Shown here: in pieces, positions 8,309 to 17,718 of the stretch
How positions within the stretch are numbered: position 1 is the first letter of the stretch
Layout: each line of letters starts with the position of its first letter
From: an uncultured Dysgonomonas sp.
Lineage (GTDB): Bacteria; Bacteroidota; Bacteroidia; Bacteroidales; Dysgonomonadaceae
Direction: 5' to 3'
NCBI RefSeq assembly: GCF_934668725.1
Contig: NZ_CAKUOF010000004.1
Location: 186,001 to 250,000 of the forward strand
Length of the DNA: 64,000 nucleotides
Program-made: the position numbers and the translations under genes
The notes under the pieces: generated by a model
What the model saw: only the letters and a program-made list of their open reading frames with translations
What the model was told of the DNA's origin: nothing
Database searches by the model: none

Positions 8309-9646
8309 ATGTATAAATATTTTCCACATACAGAAGCTGATATAGAACAAATGCTTAAGAGAGTTTCGGTAAATTCGATAGACGATCTGTTTGCCGAAAT
8401 TCCCGAAAGTGTTGTTCTTAAAAAAGAATATGATCTCCCATCCTCTTTGTCCGAAATTGAAATAAGAAAATATTTTGAAAAGCTTGGGCAGAAGAATAAA
8501 AAACTTACAGTTTTTGCGGGAGCGGGAGCATACGATCATTACGCACCTTCTGTAATTAATCCATTAATATCCCGTTCAGAATTTTTGACGGCTTACACAC
8601 CTTATCAGCCCGAAATAGCTCAGGGTACACTTCAATATATTTTCGAATATCAAAGTATGATATGCGAACTTACAGGTATGGAATGTACCAATGCTTCGAT
8701 GTATGATGGAACAACGGCTACAGCTGAAGCCATGTTCATGGCGGTAGCCAGTACTAAAAAGAAAAATACAGTACTTATTTCACAGACAGTTAACCCTAAC
8801 ATAATTAAGGTAGTAAAAACATACGCAAAATATAAAGGGATTAATGTCGAAGAAATAGCCGAACTGGATGGTGTTACAGATAAAACCGATCTCGAAGGTA
8901 AGTTAGCTTCGGGAGATGTAGCAGGTGTAATTGTAAGTAGTCCTAATTATTATGGTATTATCGAAGATTATACGGGGTATAGTGATGTAATACACTCTGC
9001 AAAAGCACTCTTTATAATGAATGTGGATCCATCATCTTTGGCTGTTCTAAAATCGCCGGGAGAGTGGGGGGCAGATATCGCTTGTGGTGACGGGCAGTCT
9101 TTGGGGATGCCTCTTAACTTCGGTGGTTCTTATATCGGTTTTCTTTCAACAAAGAAAGATTTGGTACGTAAGTTACCCGGGCGTATAGCTGGTGCTACTA
9201 CCGATGTAGATGGAAAACGTGCTTTTGTATTGACATTACAAGCTCGTGAACAGCACATTCGCAGAGAAAAAGCGAACAGTAATATATGCTCCAATCAATC
9301 ATTGATGGCATTATATGTGACTATCTATATGTCGTTAATGGGTAAAGAAGGTCTTCGTGATGTGAACAAACTATCGTATAGTGGTGCACATTATTTGTAC
9401 GATCAATTGTTGGCAACAGGAAAGTTTACTTCAGTATTTGATAAGCCCTTCTTGAAAGAATTTGCAGTAAAAACCTCTTTAAACATTGAAAAATTGAGTA
9501 AGAAATTACTTGATAATAATATTATGGGAGGTATTCAACTTGGTAAATATAAACAAGGGATGGATGATTGCCTGCTTTTCTGCGTCACTGAAAAACGAAG
9601 TAAAGAAGAAATAGATCAATTGGTTAAATTAATAAGGGAGGAGTAA
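8309..9646 (+). CDS. gcvPA: glycine dehydrogenase (decarboxylating) subunit 1
   Basis: The 445-residue alpha subunit belongs to the split P protein, which decarboxylates glycine with pyridoxal phosphate together with GcvPB. Recognisable family segments include YFPHTEADIEQML at the start, FAGAGAYDHYAPSVI, FLTAYTPYQPEIAQGTLQ, EYQSMICELTGMECTNASMYDG and FGGSYIGFLSTKKDLVRKLPGRI. The subunit is homologous to the N-terminal half of long GcvP proteins but lacks the PLP lysine, which is in GcvPB. The next gene starts 3 nt after its stop, fitting stoichiometric co-expression. Confidence 0.95.
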   Translation: MYKYFPHTEADIEQMLKRVSVNSIDDLFAEIPESVVLKKEYDLPSSLSEIEIRKYFEKLGQKNKKLTVFAGAGAYDHYAPSVINPLISRSEFLTAYTPYQPEIAQGTLQYIFEYQSMICELTGMECTNASMYDGTTATAEAMFMAVASTKKKNTVLISQTVNPNIIKVVKTYAKYKGINVEEIAELDGVTDKTDLEGKLASGDVAGVIVSSPNYYGIIEDYTGYSDVIHSAKALFIMNVDPSSLAVLKSPGEWGADIACGDGQSLGMPLNFGGSYIGFLSTKKDLVRKLPGRIAGATTDVDGKRAFVLTLQAREQHIRREKANSNICSNQSLMALYVTIYMSLMGKEGLRDVNKLSYSGAHYLYDQLLATGKFTSVFDKPFLKEFAVKTSLNIEKLSKKLLDNNIMGGIQLGKYKQGMDDCLLFCVTEKRSKEEIDQLVKLIREE

Positions 9647-9649
9647 GCT

Positions 9650-11104
9650 ATGAAATATTACGATAGATTGATATTTGAAATATCAAAAGATGGCCGTAAA
9701 GGCTATACTCTGCCTGATAACCAATTGAGTAAATATTCGGTTGATGATCTTCCATCGTCTTTATTAAGAGAAGAGAAAGCCCAATTGCCTGAGGTGAGCG
9801 AATTGGATGTAGTACGTCATTATACCAATGTGTCTAACAAGAATTTTGGTGTCGAAACAGGATTCTATCCACTAGGTTCGTGTACAATGAAATATAATCC
9901 GAAGATGAATGATGAAATAGCCGGATTGCCTGCCTTCTCGTCTTTACATCCGCTTCAATCTGAAGATACAATACAAGGAGCTTTAGAGGTTTATTATAAA
10001 TTGGCACAATCATTATCCGAAATATCAGGACTTGCAGAATATACATTAAACCCTTATGCCGGATCACATGGCGAATTAATCGGTTTAATGATAATGCGTC
10101 AATATCATCAGAAAAGGGGTGATCTGAAGCGTACCAAAGTAATTGTACCCGACAGTGCTCATGGTACTAATCCGGCAAGTGCAGCAGTATGCGGTTTTGA
10201 TATAGTAGAAGTGCATTCAAATAAAAATGGAACTATCAGTGCAAAAGATCTGAAGCCATTGTTGGATGATACTTTTGCAGGAATTATGATGACTAATCCT
10301 AATACGCTGGGTATTTTCGAAACAGAGATTCTTGAAATAGCTAATCTAGTTCATGAAGCTGGAGGATTACTCTATTATGATGGAGCAAACCTTAATCCAT
10401 TGTTAGGTAAATGCCGTCCCGGAGATATGGGATTTGATATTATGCATATTAATCTGCATAAAACATTCTCTACACCCCACGGTGGAGGAGGTCCCGGAAG
10501 CGGTCCTGTTGGTGTAAGCAAAGCATTGGTTGACTATTTGCCTAATCCACGAGTGAAGAAAGACGGAGATCGTTATTATATTGATAATGGTGATGATTCG
10601 TTGGGTAGTATATCCGGTTTTCTGGGTAACTTCTCTGTGTATATAAGAGCTTATACCTATGTGTTGTCATTGGGAAAAGAGAACCTTAAAAATGTAGGAC
10701 CACTGGCTACACTCAATGCGAATTATATCAAAGAATCATTAAAACAATATTATTATCTCCCCATTGAAGGGATTTGTAAACATGAATTTGTTTTTGATGG
10801 TCTACTTGATAAATCGACAGGAGTAACTACTTTGGATATTGCCAAACGATTGCTCGATTATGGTTTTCATGCCCCAACTGTTTATTTCCCGTTATTGTTT
10901 TCTCAATCTATAATGATTGAGCCAACAGAAACAGAATCGCTCGATACACTAGATGCTTTTATTGAAGTAATGAAGAAGGTAGCTATTGAGGCAAAAGAAG
11001 ATCCCGATACGGTAAAAAATGCTCCTTATACAACTCCTGTCAGAAGACTGGACGAAACTACTGCGGCTAAAAAGCCGATGCTTATATATAAGGACTTGCT
11101 TTAA
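9650..11104 (+). CDS. gcvPB: glycine dehydrogenase (decarboxylating) subunit 2
   Basis: The 484-residue beta subunit carries the PLP site. The Schiff-base lysine is Lys271 in MHINLHKTFSTPHGGGGPGS. Other conserved parts are GFYPLGSCTMKYNPK, NPYAGSHGELIGLMIM, VPDSAHGTNPASA and YYDGANLNP. Length and order after gcvPA are typical for the two-subunit P protein. It ends the T-H-PA-PB series; the shared dihydrolipoyl dehydrogenase gene follows after a 316-nt gap. Confidence 0.96.
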   Translation: MKYYDRLIFEISKDGRKGYTLPDNQLSKYSVDDLPSSLLREEKAQLPEVSELDVVRHYTNVSNKNFGVETGFYPLGSCTMKYNPKMNDEIAGLPAFSSLHPLQSEDTIQGALEVYYKLAQSLSEISGLAEYTLNPYAGSHGELIGLMIMRQYHQKRGDLKRTKVIVPDSAHGTNPASAAVCGFDIVEVHSNKNGTISAKDLKPLLDDTFAGIMMTNPNTLGIFETEILEIANLVHEAGGLLYYDGANLNPLLGKCRPGDMGFDIMHINLHKTFSTPHGGGGPGSGPVGVSKALVDYLPNPRVKKDGDRYYIDNGDDSLGSISGFLGNFSVYIRAYTYVLSLGKENLKNVGPLATLNANYIKESLKQYYYLPIEGICKHEFVFDGLLDKSTGVTTLDIAKRLLDYGFHAPTVYFPLLFSQSIMIEPTETESLDTLDAFIEVMKKVAIEAKEDPDTVKNAPYTTPVRRLDETTAAKKPMLIYKDLL

Positions 11105-11135
11105 GTATCTATCATACTTTATCAGAGCAATAAAA

Positions 11136-11150
11136 GGTGTAAGACCTTAA
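11136..11150 (+). repeat. GGTC-type intergenic repeat, degenerate copy 3
   Basis: GGTGTAAGACCTTAA differs from the 8282 core mainly in the left arm. It lies 31 nt after gcvPB. Confidence 0.35.
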
Positions 11151-11159
11151 CTCTTATTG

Positions 11160-11221
11160 ATGGTTAATGGCTATGTTGCTATTTATATTGATAAATTCTA
11201 TAAGTCATTAACCATTTTTAC
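11160..11221 (+). terminator. 10-bp inverted repeat after gcvPB
   Basis: ATGGTTAATG (11160-11169) pairs exactly with CATTAACCAT (11206-11215), and TTTTTA follows. The 36-nt AT-rich loop is long for an intrinsic terminator, so confidence is moderate. Confidence 0.45.
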
Positions 11222-11420
11222 TAGCCTATAATCATCTCTAAGAGAGTAACACAACTCAAATACTTACCCAAGTTAAGAACTAATTATTTCTATTATTGTT
11301 TAATTCTAAGTGCTGTGTGATATTTATTTCTATCTTGCTCAGCTTAAATTAGTTTATATAACATTTAATAACAATAATAGATCTATGTTCTTTTATTGTT
11401 AACTATATCTCAAATTTATT

Positions 11421-12776
11421 ATGGAATACGATATTGCTATTATTGGAGGAGGACCGGCAGGATATAATGCTGCCGAGAAAGCCGTTGCAGGAGGGTTAAA
11501 AACCATTTTGTTTGAAAAGAAAGCTCTTGGAGGAGTTTGTCTTAACGAGGGATGTATCCCTACAAAAACATTACTGTATTCGGCAAAAACTTTAGATAGT
11601 ATTAAAAGTGCATCCAAATACGGAATTTCCGTTGAAGGTAACCCCGGTTTTGACTTGGGGAAAGTTATTGGTCGTAAAGACAAAGTTGTAAAACAGCTGA
11701 CTGCAGGTGTTAAAATGAAATTAACCGGAGCTGGAGTCGCTATTGTAGAAGGTGAAGCCCTTATACAAGGCGAAGCGAATGGAAACATTCAAATTACATC
11801 CAAAGGAGAAACCTATTCAGTGAAATATCTTTTGGTTTGTACAGGCTCTGATACGGTAATCCCTCCGATCAAAGGATTGTCTGAAATTAGCTATTGGACA
11901 TCAAAAGAAGCTCTTGATATAAAAGAACTTCCTGCTTCTCTTGCCATTATCGGTGGAGGTGTTATCGGTATTGAATTTGCATCCTTCTTCAATAGTATGG
12001 GTGTAAAAGTAAGTGTTATCGAAATGATGCCGGAAATATTGGGAGCTATGGACAAGGAGACTTCTGCCATGCTTCGCAAAGATTATGCAAAAAGAGGCAT
12101 AGATTTTCATCTGAATACTAAAGTTGTGGAAGTGTCTGCTACAGATGTGACAATTGAAAAAGATGGTAAAACACAGAAAATAGCGACAGACAAAATATTG
12201 GTAAGTGTAGGGCGAAGAGCCAATATAACCAATGTTGGTTTGGAAAGCCTTAAAATAGAACTTCTGAAAAACGGAGTGAAAGTAAACGAGTATATGCAGA
12301 CTTCTCATCCTCGTGTATATGCATGTGGAGATATTACAGGTTATTCGTTATTGGCTCATACGGCTATTCGCGAAGGTGAAGTTGCAATCAATCATATACT
12401 GGGTATTGATGACGTGATGAGTTATAAAGCGATACCGGGAGTTGTTTATACGAATCCTGAGTTGGCCGGAGCGGGAAAAACAGAAGAAGAGCTTAAAGCA
12501 GCAGGAATACCTTATAGTGTTCTAAAATTGCCAATGGCTTATTCCGGACGTTTTCTAGCCGAAAATGAAGGAGGAAGCGGTTTATGTAAACTCATTGTAA
12601 ATGGAGACGATCAAATCATCGGATGCCACATGTTGGGTAATCCTGTATCGGAACTTATTATCACGGCAACTGTAGCTATTGAAAAAGGTTATACCGTTGA
12701 AGAGTTTCAAAAGATAGTATTTCCACACCCGACAGTGAGCGAAATTATTAAAGAAGTACTGTTCGCAAAATCTTGA
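11421..12776 (+). CDS. lpdA: dihydrolipoyl dehydrogenase (E3 / L protein)
   Basis: The 451-residue flavoprotein reoxidises dihydrolipoyl groups with NAD+. It shows the FAD motif GGGPAG (9-14), the redox disulfide Cys40/Cys45 in GGVCLNEGCIPTKTL, the NAD-binding AIIGGGVIGIEFASF, the second FAD contact VYACGDITG and the C-terminal FPHPTVSEIIKE with the active His-Glu pair. Lying between the gcv genes and the 2-oxoacid dehydrogenase genes, it probably serves both complexes. No other E3 gene is in the window. Confidence 0.95.
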   Translation: MEYDIAIIGGGPAGYNAAEKAVAGGLKTILFEKKALGGVCLNEGCIPTKTLLYSAKTLDSIKSASKYGISVEGNPGFDLGKVIGRKDKVVKQLTAGVKMKLTGAGVAIVEGEALIQGEANGNIQITSKGETYSVKYLLVCTGSDTVIPPIKGLSEISYWTSKEALDIKELPASLAIIGGGVIGIEFASFFNSMGVKVSVIEMMPEILGAMDKETSAMLRKDYAKRGIDFHLNTKVVEVSATDVTIEKDGKTQKIATDKILVSVGRRANITNVGLESLKIELLKNGVKVNEYMQTSHPRVYACGDITGYSLLAHTAIREGEVAINHILGIDDVMSYKAIPGVVYTNPELAGAGKTEEELKAAGIPYSVLKLPMAYSGRFLAENEGGSGLCKLIVNGDDQIIGCHMLGNPVSELIITATVAIEKGYTVEEFQKIVFPHPTVSEIIKEVLFAKS

Positions 12777-12794
12777 ATTTGAAACAACTATATT

Positions 12795-13541
12795 ATGCTT
12801 TGTATTAACAATACATGCACTGATGCTTACTTTAATATTGCGGCAGAAGAATATCTGTTGAAAAACTTTACAGAAGATATTTTTATGGTATACCAAAACG
12901 AGCCGTCTATTATTCTTGGAAAACATCAAGATGTGTGGGCGGAAGTAAACATTGATTTTGTGCGTGATAAACATATTAAAGTAGTACGCCGATATTCGGG
13001 TGGTGGTGCTGTTTACCATGATCTGGGTAATATTAATGTGACCTTTATTGAACGCAATAATAATCTCGATTTTGATAAATATACTAATCTGACATTAGAT
13101 ATTCTGTCCAGAATGGGAGTTAATGCACAAGCAGATAAGCGCCGTGGATTGAATATCGACGGACTCAAAATTTCGGGAAGTGCTCAATCTATACATAAGA
13201 ATAGGGTAATGTATCATGCTACATTACTCTATTCTTCTAATTTAGAATATCTTACAACTTCATTGGAGAGTGGTCATGATTATTCAGAGAAAAGTCAGAA
13301 TCTACAATCAAAAATTTATGTGAGATCAGTAAAAAGTCCGGTTACTAATATCAGTCAGCATATTGCTAACCCTTTAGCAATAGAGGATTTAAAAGCATTA
13401 ATATTGAATGACTTTATAGATAGCAGTCCCGAAAATAAGCAATATAAGTTCAGCGAATTAGATATAGCTGCCATATCAGTATTAAAGGATGAAAAATATG
13501 CCACCCCGGTGTGGAATTTCAATGAACCTTCTGATAGATAA
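12795..13541 (+). CDS. lipoate-protein ligase A, short paralogue
   Basis: The 248-residue protein has the LplA/LipB/BirA catalytic fold with NEPSIILGKHQDVWAEVN, RRYSGGGAVYHDLGNINVTF and LNIDGLKISGSAQ. It lacks most of the C-terminal accessory domain seen in the 328-residue LplA at 5751. It starts 18 nt after lpdA, so it is probably co-transcribed with it. Short LplA proteins can depend on a partner domain or can act as amidotransferases that move lipoyl groups between carriers, so the reaction of this copy is uncertain. Placement just before the E2 gene suggests that E2 is a client. Confidence 0.85.
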   Translation: MLCINNTCTDAYFNIAAEEYLLKNFTEDIFMVYQNEPSIILGKHQDVWAEVNIDFVRDKHIKVVRRYSGGGAVYHDLGNINVTFIERNNNLDFDKYTNLTLDILSRMGVNAQADKRRGLNIDGLKISGSAQSIHKNRVMYHATLLYSSNLEYLTTSLESGHDYSEKSQNLQSKIYVRSVKSPVTNISQHIANPLAIEDLKALILNDFIDSSPENKQYKFSELDIAAISVLKDEKYATPVWNFNEPSDR

Positions 13542-13726
13542 GTTCTAACGCTGATTTGGTTTTTGTAAGTTGCATAGAGCCAGAATGTTATCATAGATTG
13601 CCATTGGGGTGTCTATTTTGCTATCTCGAGATGTCAACATTCTATGCTTAAAATGCGTTATATTAGTTAAATATTACACCATACATAAGTTATACTTAGT
13701 AAGTATGAGTTCTTAAATTAATAGTT
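13542..13726. other. 185-nt leader before the E2 gene with an imperfect long hairpin
   Basis: GCATAGA (13572-13578) and GAATGTT (13583-13589) together complement AACATTCTATGC (13636-13647), giving a bulged stem around a 46-nt loop. A smaller ATACTTAGTAAGTAT dyad sits near 13690. A leader or end-of-transcript structure is possible; no known riboswitch is recognised. Confidence 0.35.
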
Positions 13727-15046
13727 ATGCCAACATTTGAAATAAAAATGCCCAAATTGGGTGAAAGTATTACCGAGGGAATTATTATCTCTTGGTCGGT
13801 AAAAGTCGGAGACAGCATCGAAGAAGATGATGTTCTTTTTGAGGTTAACACAGCTAAAGTAAGTGCGGAAATTCCTTCGCCTGTAGCCGGAAAGATTGTG
13901 GAGATTCTTTTTAAAGAAGGTGATACTGTACCGGTAGGAACAGTTGTTGCTAAAGTTGAGCTAGAGGGAGAAGATGCTGGTGATTCGCCTGCAACTCCAG
14001 CACAAGAAGCTCAACCTCAACCCGAGAAAAAAGAGGCTGAGGCTCCTGCGTCGGAAGTAGCAGCACCGGCTAAAAAACAAAACAAAGAAGAAGGTCGTTG
14101 GTATTCACCGGTTGTAACGCAATTGGCGAAAGAGGCTAAAATATCTCAGGATGAACTTGATAAAATTGCCGGAACAGGCTATGAAGGCCGTTTGAGCAAA
14201 AAAGACATTACAAAATATATTGATCAAACTAAAAATGGAGTTGTTCCAACTCCTGGAGGAGCTAAGCCTGCTGCACCTGCCGCACCACAACAAAGTGCAC
14301 CTGCCGCAGCACCTGCACCTGCTGCCAAACCATCTATACCTGTATTAGAAGGAGATAAAGTAATAGCTATGGATTTTGTCGGCAAAATAGTTGCAGATCG
14401 TATGGTGGAATCGGTACGTACATCTCCGCATGTGACTACTATTGTAGAAGTAGATGTTACTAAATTGGTGAAATGGCGTGCTAAAAACAAAGATGCTTTC
14501 CAAAAACGCGAAGGTATAAGCTTAACTTATCTTCCTGCGATAACAGAGGCTACAGCTAAAGCATTGATTGATTTTCCAAGAATTAATTCATCCGTAGATG
14601 GCTACAATATAATAGAGAAAAAACGCATTAATATTGGTATTGCAGTATCGCTGCCTGATGGTAACCTTATTGTACCTGTAATTAAAGATGCAGATAAGAT
14701 GAATCTTACAGGATTAGCTACAAGTATTGATTCATTGGCTCTTAAAGCTCGTAACAACAAGCTTTCGGGTGATGACATACAAGGAGGAACATTTACTATT
14801 ACTAATTTTGGCTCTTTCAAAAATATAATAGGAACACCTATTATCAATCAACCCGAAGTTGCCATTTTAGGAGTCGGTATTATTGAAAAGAAACCTTCGG
14901 TAATTGAAACCTCTGATGGAGACGTAATTGCTATCCGTCATAAAATGTACTTGTCACTTTCGTATGACCACCGTGTGATTAACGGTACATTAGGTGGAAA
15001 TTTTGTGAAACGTATTGCTGATTATTTAGAAAATTGGGAAGCTTAA
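13727..15046 (+). CDS. 2-oxoacid dehydrogenase E2 (dihydrolipoamide acyltransferase)
   Basis: The 439-residue core subunit has one lipoyl domain (1-80, Lys44 in NTAKVSAEIPSP), an Ala/Pro-rich linker, a peripheral-subunit-binding domain (about 122-160, YSPVVTQLAKEAKIS and GYEGRLSKKDI), a second Ala/Pro linker and a CoA acyltransferase domain (205-439). The active-site motif reads DHRVING (414-420), with Asn419 where most E2 proteins have Asp in HxxxDG. Catalytic His415 is kept. The gene precedes a fused E1 gene by 47 nt. Branched-chain 2-oxoacids are the likeliest substrates by family resemblance; pyruvate cannot be excluded. Confidence 0.88.
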   Translation: MPTFEIKMPKLGESITEGIIISWSVKVGDSIEEDDVLFEVNTAKVSAEIPSPVAGKIVEILFKEGDTVPVGTVVAKVELEGEDAGDSPATPAQEAQPQPEKKEAEAPASEVAAPAKKQNKEEGRWYSPVVTQLAKEAKISQDELDKIAGTGYEGRLSKKDITKYIDQTKNGVVPTPGGAKPAAPAAPQQSAPAAAPAPAAKPSIPVLEGDKVIAMDFVGKIVADRMVESVRTSPHVTTIVEVDVTKLVKWRAKNKDAFQKREGISLTYLPAITEATAKALIDFPRINSSVDGYNIIEKKRINIGIAVSLPDGNLIVPVIKDADKMNLTGLATSIDSLALKARNNKLSGDDIQGGTFTITNFGSFKNIIGTPIINQPEVAILGVGIIEKKPSVIETSDGDVIAIRHKMYLSLSYDHRVINGTLGGNFVKRIADYLENWEA

Positions 15047-15093
15047 TTTATTTATGATTATAAAATAAATAAGTATCCGAAAAAAAGTATATA

Positions 15094-17127
15094 ATGAAAA
15101 AATTTAGTATAAAAACCACAGATAAAGAAACCCTTCACAGATGGTTTTATCTGATGACATTAGGACGTGCCATTGATAATAAAGCCCCGGCCTACTTACT
15201 TCAATCATTAGGCTGGTCATACCATGCTCCTTATGCCGGACATGATGGTATTCAGCTTGCAATGGGTGAGGTATTTGTAAAAGGTGAAGATTTTATGTTC
15301 CCTTATTACAGAGATATGCTTGCAGTTTTAGCTGCGGGTATGACAGCAGAAGAGCTCATATTGAATGGTATCTCCAAAGCTACAGATGTAGCAAGTGGAG
15401 GTCGTCATATGTCGAATCACTTTGCTAAACCCGAGTGGAATATTGAGAACGTTTCCTCTGCAACAGGTTCTCATGACCTTCATGCTGTTGGAGTAGCTCG
15501 TGCCATGGTTTACTATAAACATAAGGGGGTTGCCTATACTTCACATGGTGAGGCTTCTACATCCGAAGGATATGTTTATGAGGCGATCAACGGTGCAAGT
15601 ACAGAACAACTTCCCGTTATATTTGTGATTCAAGATAATGGTTATGGAATTTCTGTACCTAAACACGAACAAACGGCTAACCGTAAAGTCGCAGATAATT
15701 TTGTTGGTTTTAAAAACTTAAAAATTATTCACTGTAACGGAAAGGATGTATTCGATTCTATGAATGCGATGACTGCTGCCCGTGAATATGCTATAACTAC
15801 CAGCAATCCGGTTATTGTACAAGCCAACTGTGTACGTATGGGATCACACTCTAACTCTGATAAACAAACATTATACAGGGATGAGGATGAGTTGGCATAC
15901 GTAAAAGATGCAGATCCTCTGTTGAAATTCCGTCGTATGCTGTTGCGTTATAAACGCTTTACAGAAGATGAATTGAAACAAATCGAATCAGATGCTAAAA
16001 AGGAATTGAGTCAAGCAAACAAAAAAGCTATTGCTGCTCCCGATCCTGATCCAAAAACAATTTATGATTTTGTTATTCCTGATCCATACCAACCTAAAAA
16101 GTATGTGGATGGAACCCATAATGAAACAGGAGAAGTAAAGAATTTAGTTACTGCCATCAATGAAACATTGAAGGCTGAATTCCGGCACAATCCCAATACT
16201 TTCCTTTGGGGACAAGATATTGCAAATAAAGAAAAGGGAGGCGTATTCAACGTTTCGAAGGGGATGCAGCAAGAGTTTGGAGAAGAGCGGGTATTTAATG
16301 CGCCTATTGCCGAGGACTATATAATGGGTACGGCAAATGGTATGAGCCGTTTCAGAAAAGATATTCGAGTTGTAGTGGAAGGTGCTGAGTTTGCCGACTA
16401 TTTTTGGCCTGCTATCGATCAGTATGTAGAATGTACTCACGATTATTGGAGGTCTAATGGACAATTCTCTCCTAATATTACAGTACGTTTAGCTGCCGGT
16501 GGTTATATCGGAGGGGGGCTTTACCACTCTCAAAACCTGGAAGGTGCATTAACCACTTTGCCGGGGGCACGTATCGTATATCCTTCTTTTGCCGATGATG
16601 CGGCGGGATTATTGCGTACAAGCATGAGATCCGAAGGTTTTACATTATTCTTTGAACCTAAAGCTCTATATAATGCAGTAGAATCATCAACAGTAGTTCC
16701 CGATGATTTCGAAGTGCCTTTCGGAAAGGCTCGCATACGCCGTGAGGGTAGTGATATTACTATCATAACTTATGGTAATACAACTCATTTATGCCTTGAT
16801 GCAGCTGAGCGTTTAGCAAAAGAAAATAATTATTCAGTTGAAGTTATAGACCTTCGTTCATTGATTCCTTTGGATAAAGAAACGATTGCCGAGTCTGTAA
16901 AGAAAACAGGTAAAGTATTAGTTGTTCATGAAGATAAAGTCTTTTCGGGCTTTGGTGCTGAAATAGCGGCATCTATCGGAACCGAATTATATCGTTATTT
17001 GGATGCTCCAATCCAGCGTGTGGGATCAACATTTACGCCGGTAGGTTTTAATCCGATATTGGAAAGAGCAATACTTCCTAATGTAGACCGCATTTATGCA
17101 GCAGCTAAAGAATTAGCCGAGTTTTAA
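15094..17127 (+). CDS. 2-oxoacid dehydrogenase E1, fused alpha and beta subunits
   Basis: This 677-residue thiamine-diphosphate enzyme carries the alpha part (about 1-310) and beta part (about 345-677) in one chain, where many bacteria use two genes. The alpha part shows GRAIDNKAPAYLLQSLG, GGRHMSNHF and the ThDP/metal segment HGEASTSEGYVYEAIN to DNGYGIS. The beta part shows FLWGQDIANKEKGGVFNVSKG, FNAPIAEDYIMGTANGMS and VEGAEFADYFWPAIDQ. It decarboxylates a 2-oxoacid and acylates the E2 lipoyl group. The branched-chain acid E1 family is the best guess. Such a reaction supplies branched acyl-CoA primers for Bacteroidota fatty acids. Confidence 0.88.
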   Translation: MKKFSIKTTDKETLHRWFYLMTLGRAIDNKAPAYLLQSLGWSYHAPYAGHDGIQLAMGEVFVKGEDFMFPYYRDMLAVLAAGMTAEELILNGISKATDVASGGRHMSNHFAKPEWNIENVSSATGSHDLHAVGVARAMVYYKHKGVAYTSHGEASTSEGYVYEAINGASTEQLPVIFVIQDNGYGISVPKHEQTANRKVADNFVGFKNLKIIHCNGKDVFDSMNAMTAAREYAITTSNPVIVQANCVRMGSHSNSDKQTLYRDEDELAYVKDADPLLKFRRMLLRYKRFTEDELKQIESDAKKELSQANKKAIAAPDPDPKTIYDFVIPDPYQPKKYVDGTHNETGEVKNLVTAINETLKAEFRHNPNTFLWGQDIANKEKGGVFNVSKGMQQEFGEERVFNAPIAEDYIMGTANGMSRFRKDIRVVVEGAEFADYFWPAIDQYVECTHDYWRSNGQFSPNITVRLAAGGYIGGGLYHSQNLEGALTTLPGARIVYPSFADDAAGLLRTSMRSEGFTLFFEPKALYNAVESSTVVPDDFEVPFGKARIRREGSDITIITYGNTTHLCLDAAERLAKENNYSVEVIDLRSLIPLDKETIAESVKKTGKVLVVHEDKVFSGFGAEIAASIGTELYRYLDAPIQRVGSTFTPVGFNPILERAILPNVDRIYAAAKELAEF

Positions 17128-17172
17128 ACGAATAAACTGAAATTGAATACTAACTATAAACGTGTGTGATAA

Positions 17173-17679
17173 ATGAAAAAAATAGGTTTATTTTATGGTA
17201 CAAGTACCGTAAAAACAGCTGAAATAGCAAAAAAGGTACAGGCTGCATTTGGAGACGCCTCAATAAGTGTTGTGGCAATCGAAGAGGCTTGGAGAAAAGA
17301 CTTTGAAGGCTATGATAATATAATTCTGGGAACATCTACCTGGTTTGACGGAGAATTGCCTACCTATTGGGATGAGATTCTTCCTGATTTGGATGATTTG
17401 AAACTAAAAGGTAAAAAGGTAGCTATTTTTGGCTTGGGAAATCAAATCGATTATCCGGAAAATTTTGTAGATGGAATCGGACTATTAGCTGAAACTTTTG
17501 AAGCCGGTGGTGCCACTATTGTAGGTCTTACTTCTACCGAAGGTTATACCTTTGAAAAATCAAGAGCGTTGAGAGGTGATAAGTTTCTCGGACTAGCTAT
17601 TGATATAGATACTCAGGCTGATAAAACGGATAAACGAATTTCTGATTGGGTTGCCCAGTTAAAGAAAGAGTTTAGCTAA
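17173..17679 (+). CDS. fldA: flavodoxin
   Basis: The 168-residue FMN protein is a low-potential one-electron carrier. The phosphate-binding loop GTSTVKTAEIAKK is at 9-21, and the isoalloxazine-contact segments are TSTWFDGELPTYWDE and GLGNQIDYPENFVDG. Length fits a long-chain flavodoxin. It lies 45 nt after the E1 gene on the same strand and before a strong terminator, so it is probably the last gene of the transcript. A functional tie to the dehydrogenase is not established, because E3 reduces NAD+ directly. Confidence 0.92.
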   Translation: MKKIGLFYGTSTVKTAEIAKKVQAAFGDASISVVAIEEAWRKDFEGYDNIILGTSTWFDGELPTYWDEILPDLDDLKLKGKKVAIFGLGNQIDYPENFVDGIGLLAETFEAGGATIVGLTSTEGYTFEKSRALRGDKFLGLAIDIDTQADKTDKRISDWVAQLKKEFS

Positions 17680-17718
17680 GTTTAATTGTATAATTATACG
17701 TTTACTGTATTTATAATA

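Larger units (their letters stand above)
11105..11420. other. intergenic region before lpdA
   Basis: This 316-nt spacer holds a degenerate GGTC repeat (11136) and an inverted repeat that may end the gcv transcript (11160-11221). The remaining 200 nt are AT-rich with no open frame and no clear TAnnTTTG element, so whether lpdA has its own promoter is unresolved. Confidence 0.5.

Noticed and set aside
12582..13019. 145-codon minus-strand frame across the lpdA/lplA junction
   Set aside because: It overlaps conserved parts of both genes on the opposite strand and has no homologous features.
14040..14340. Ala/Pro-rich repeats in the E2 gene as a repeat element
   Set aside because: These encode the normal flexible linkers between E2 domains.
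15535..15670. Apparent defect in the E1 thiamine-diphosphate motif (GEAS instead of GDG)
   Set aside because: A GEG/GEA-type variant is usual in fused E1 proteins of this kind, so it is not evidence of inactivation.
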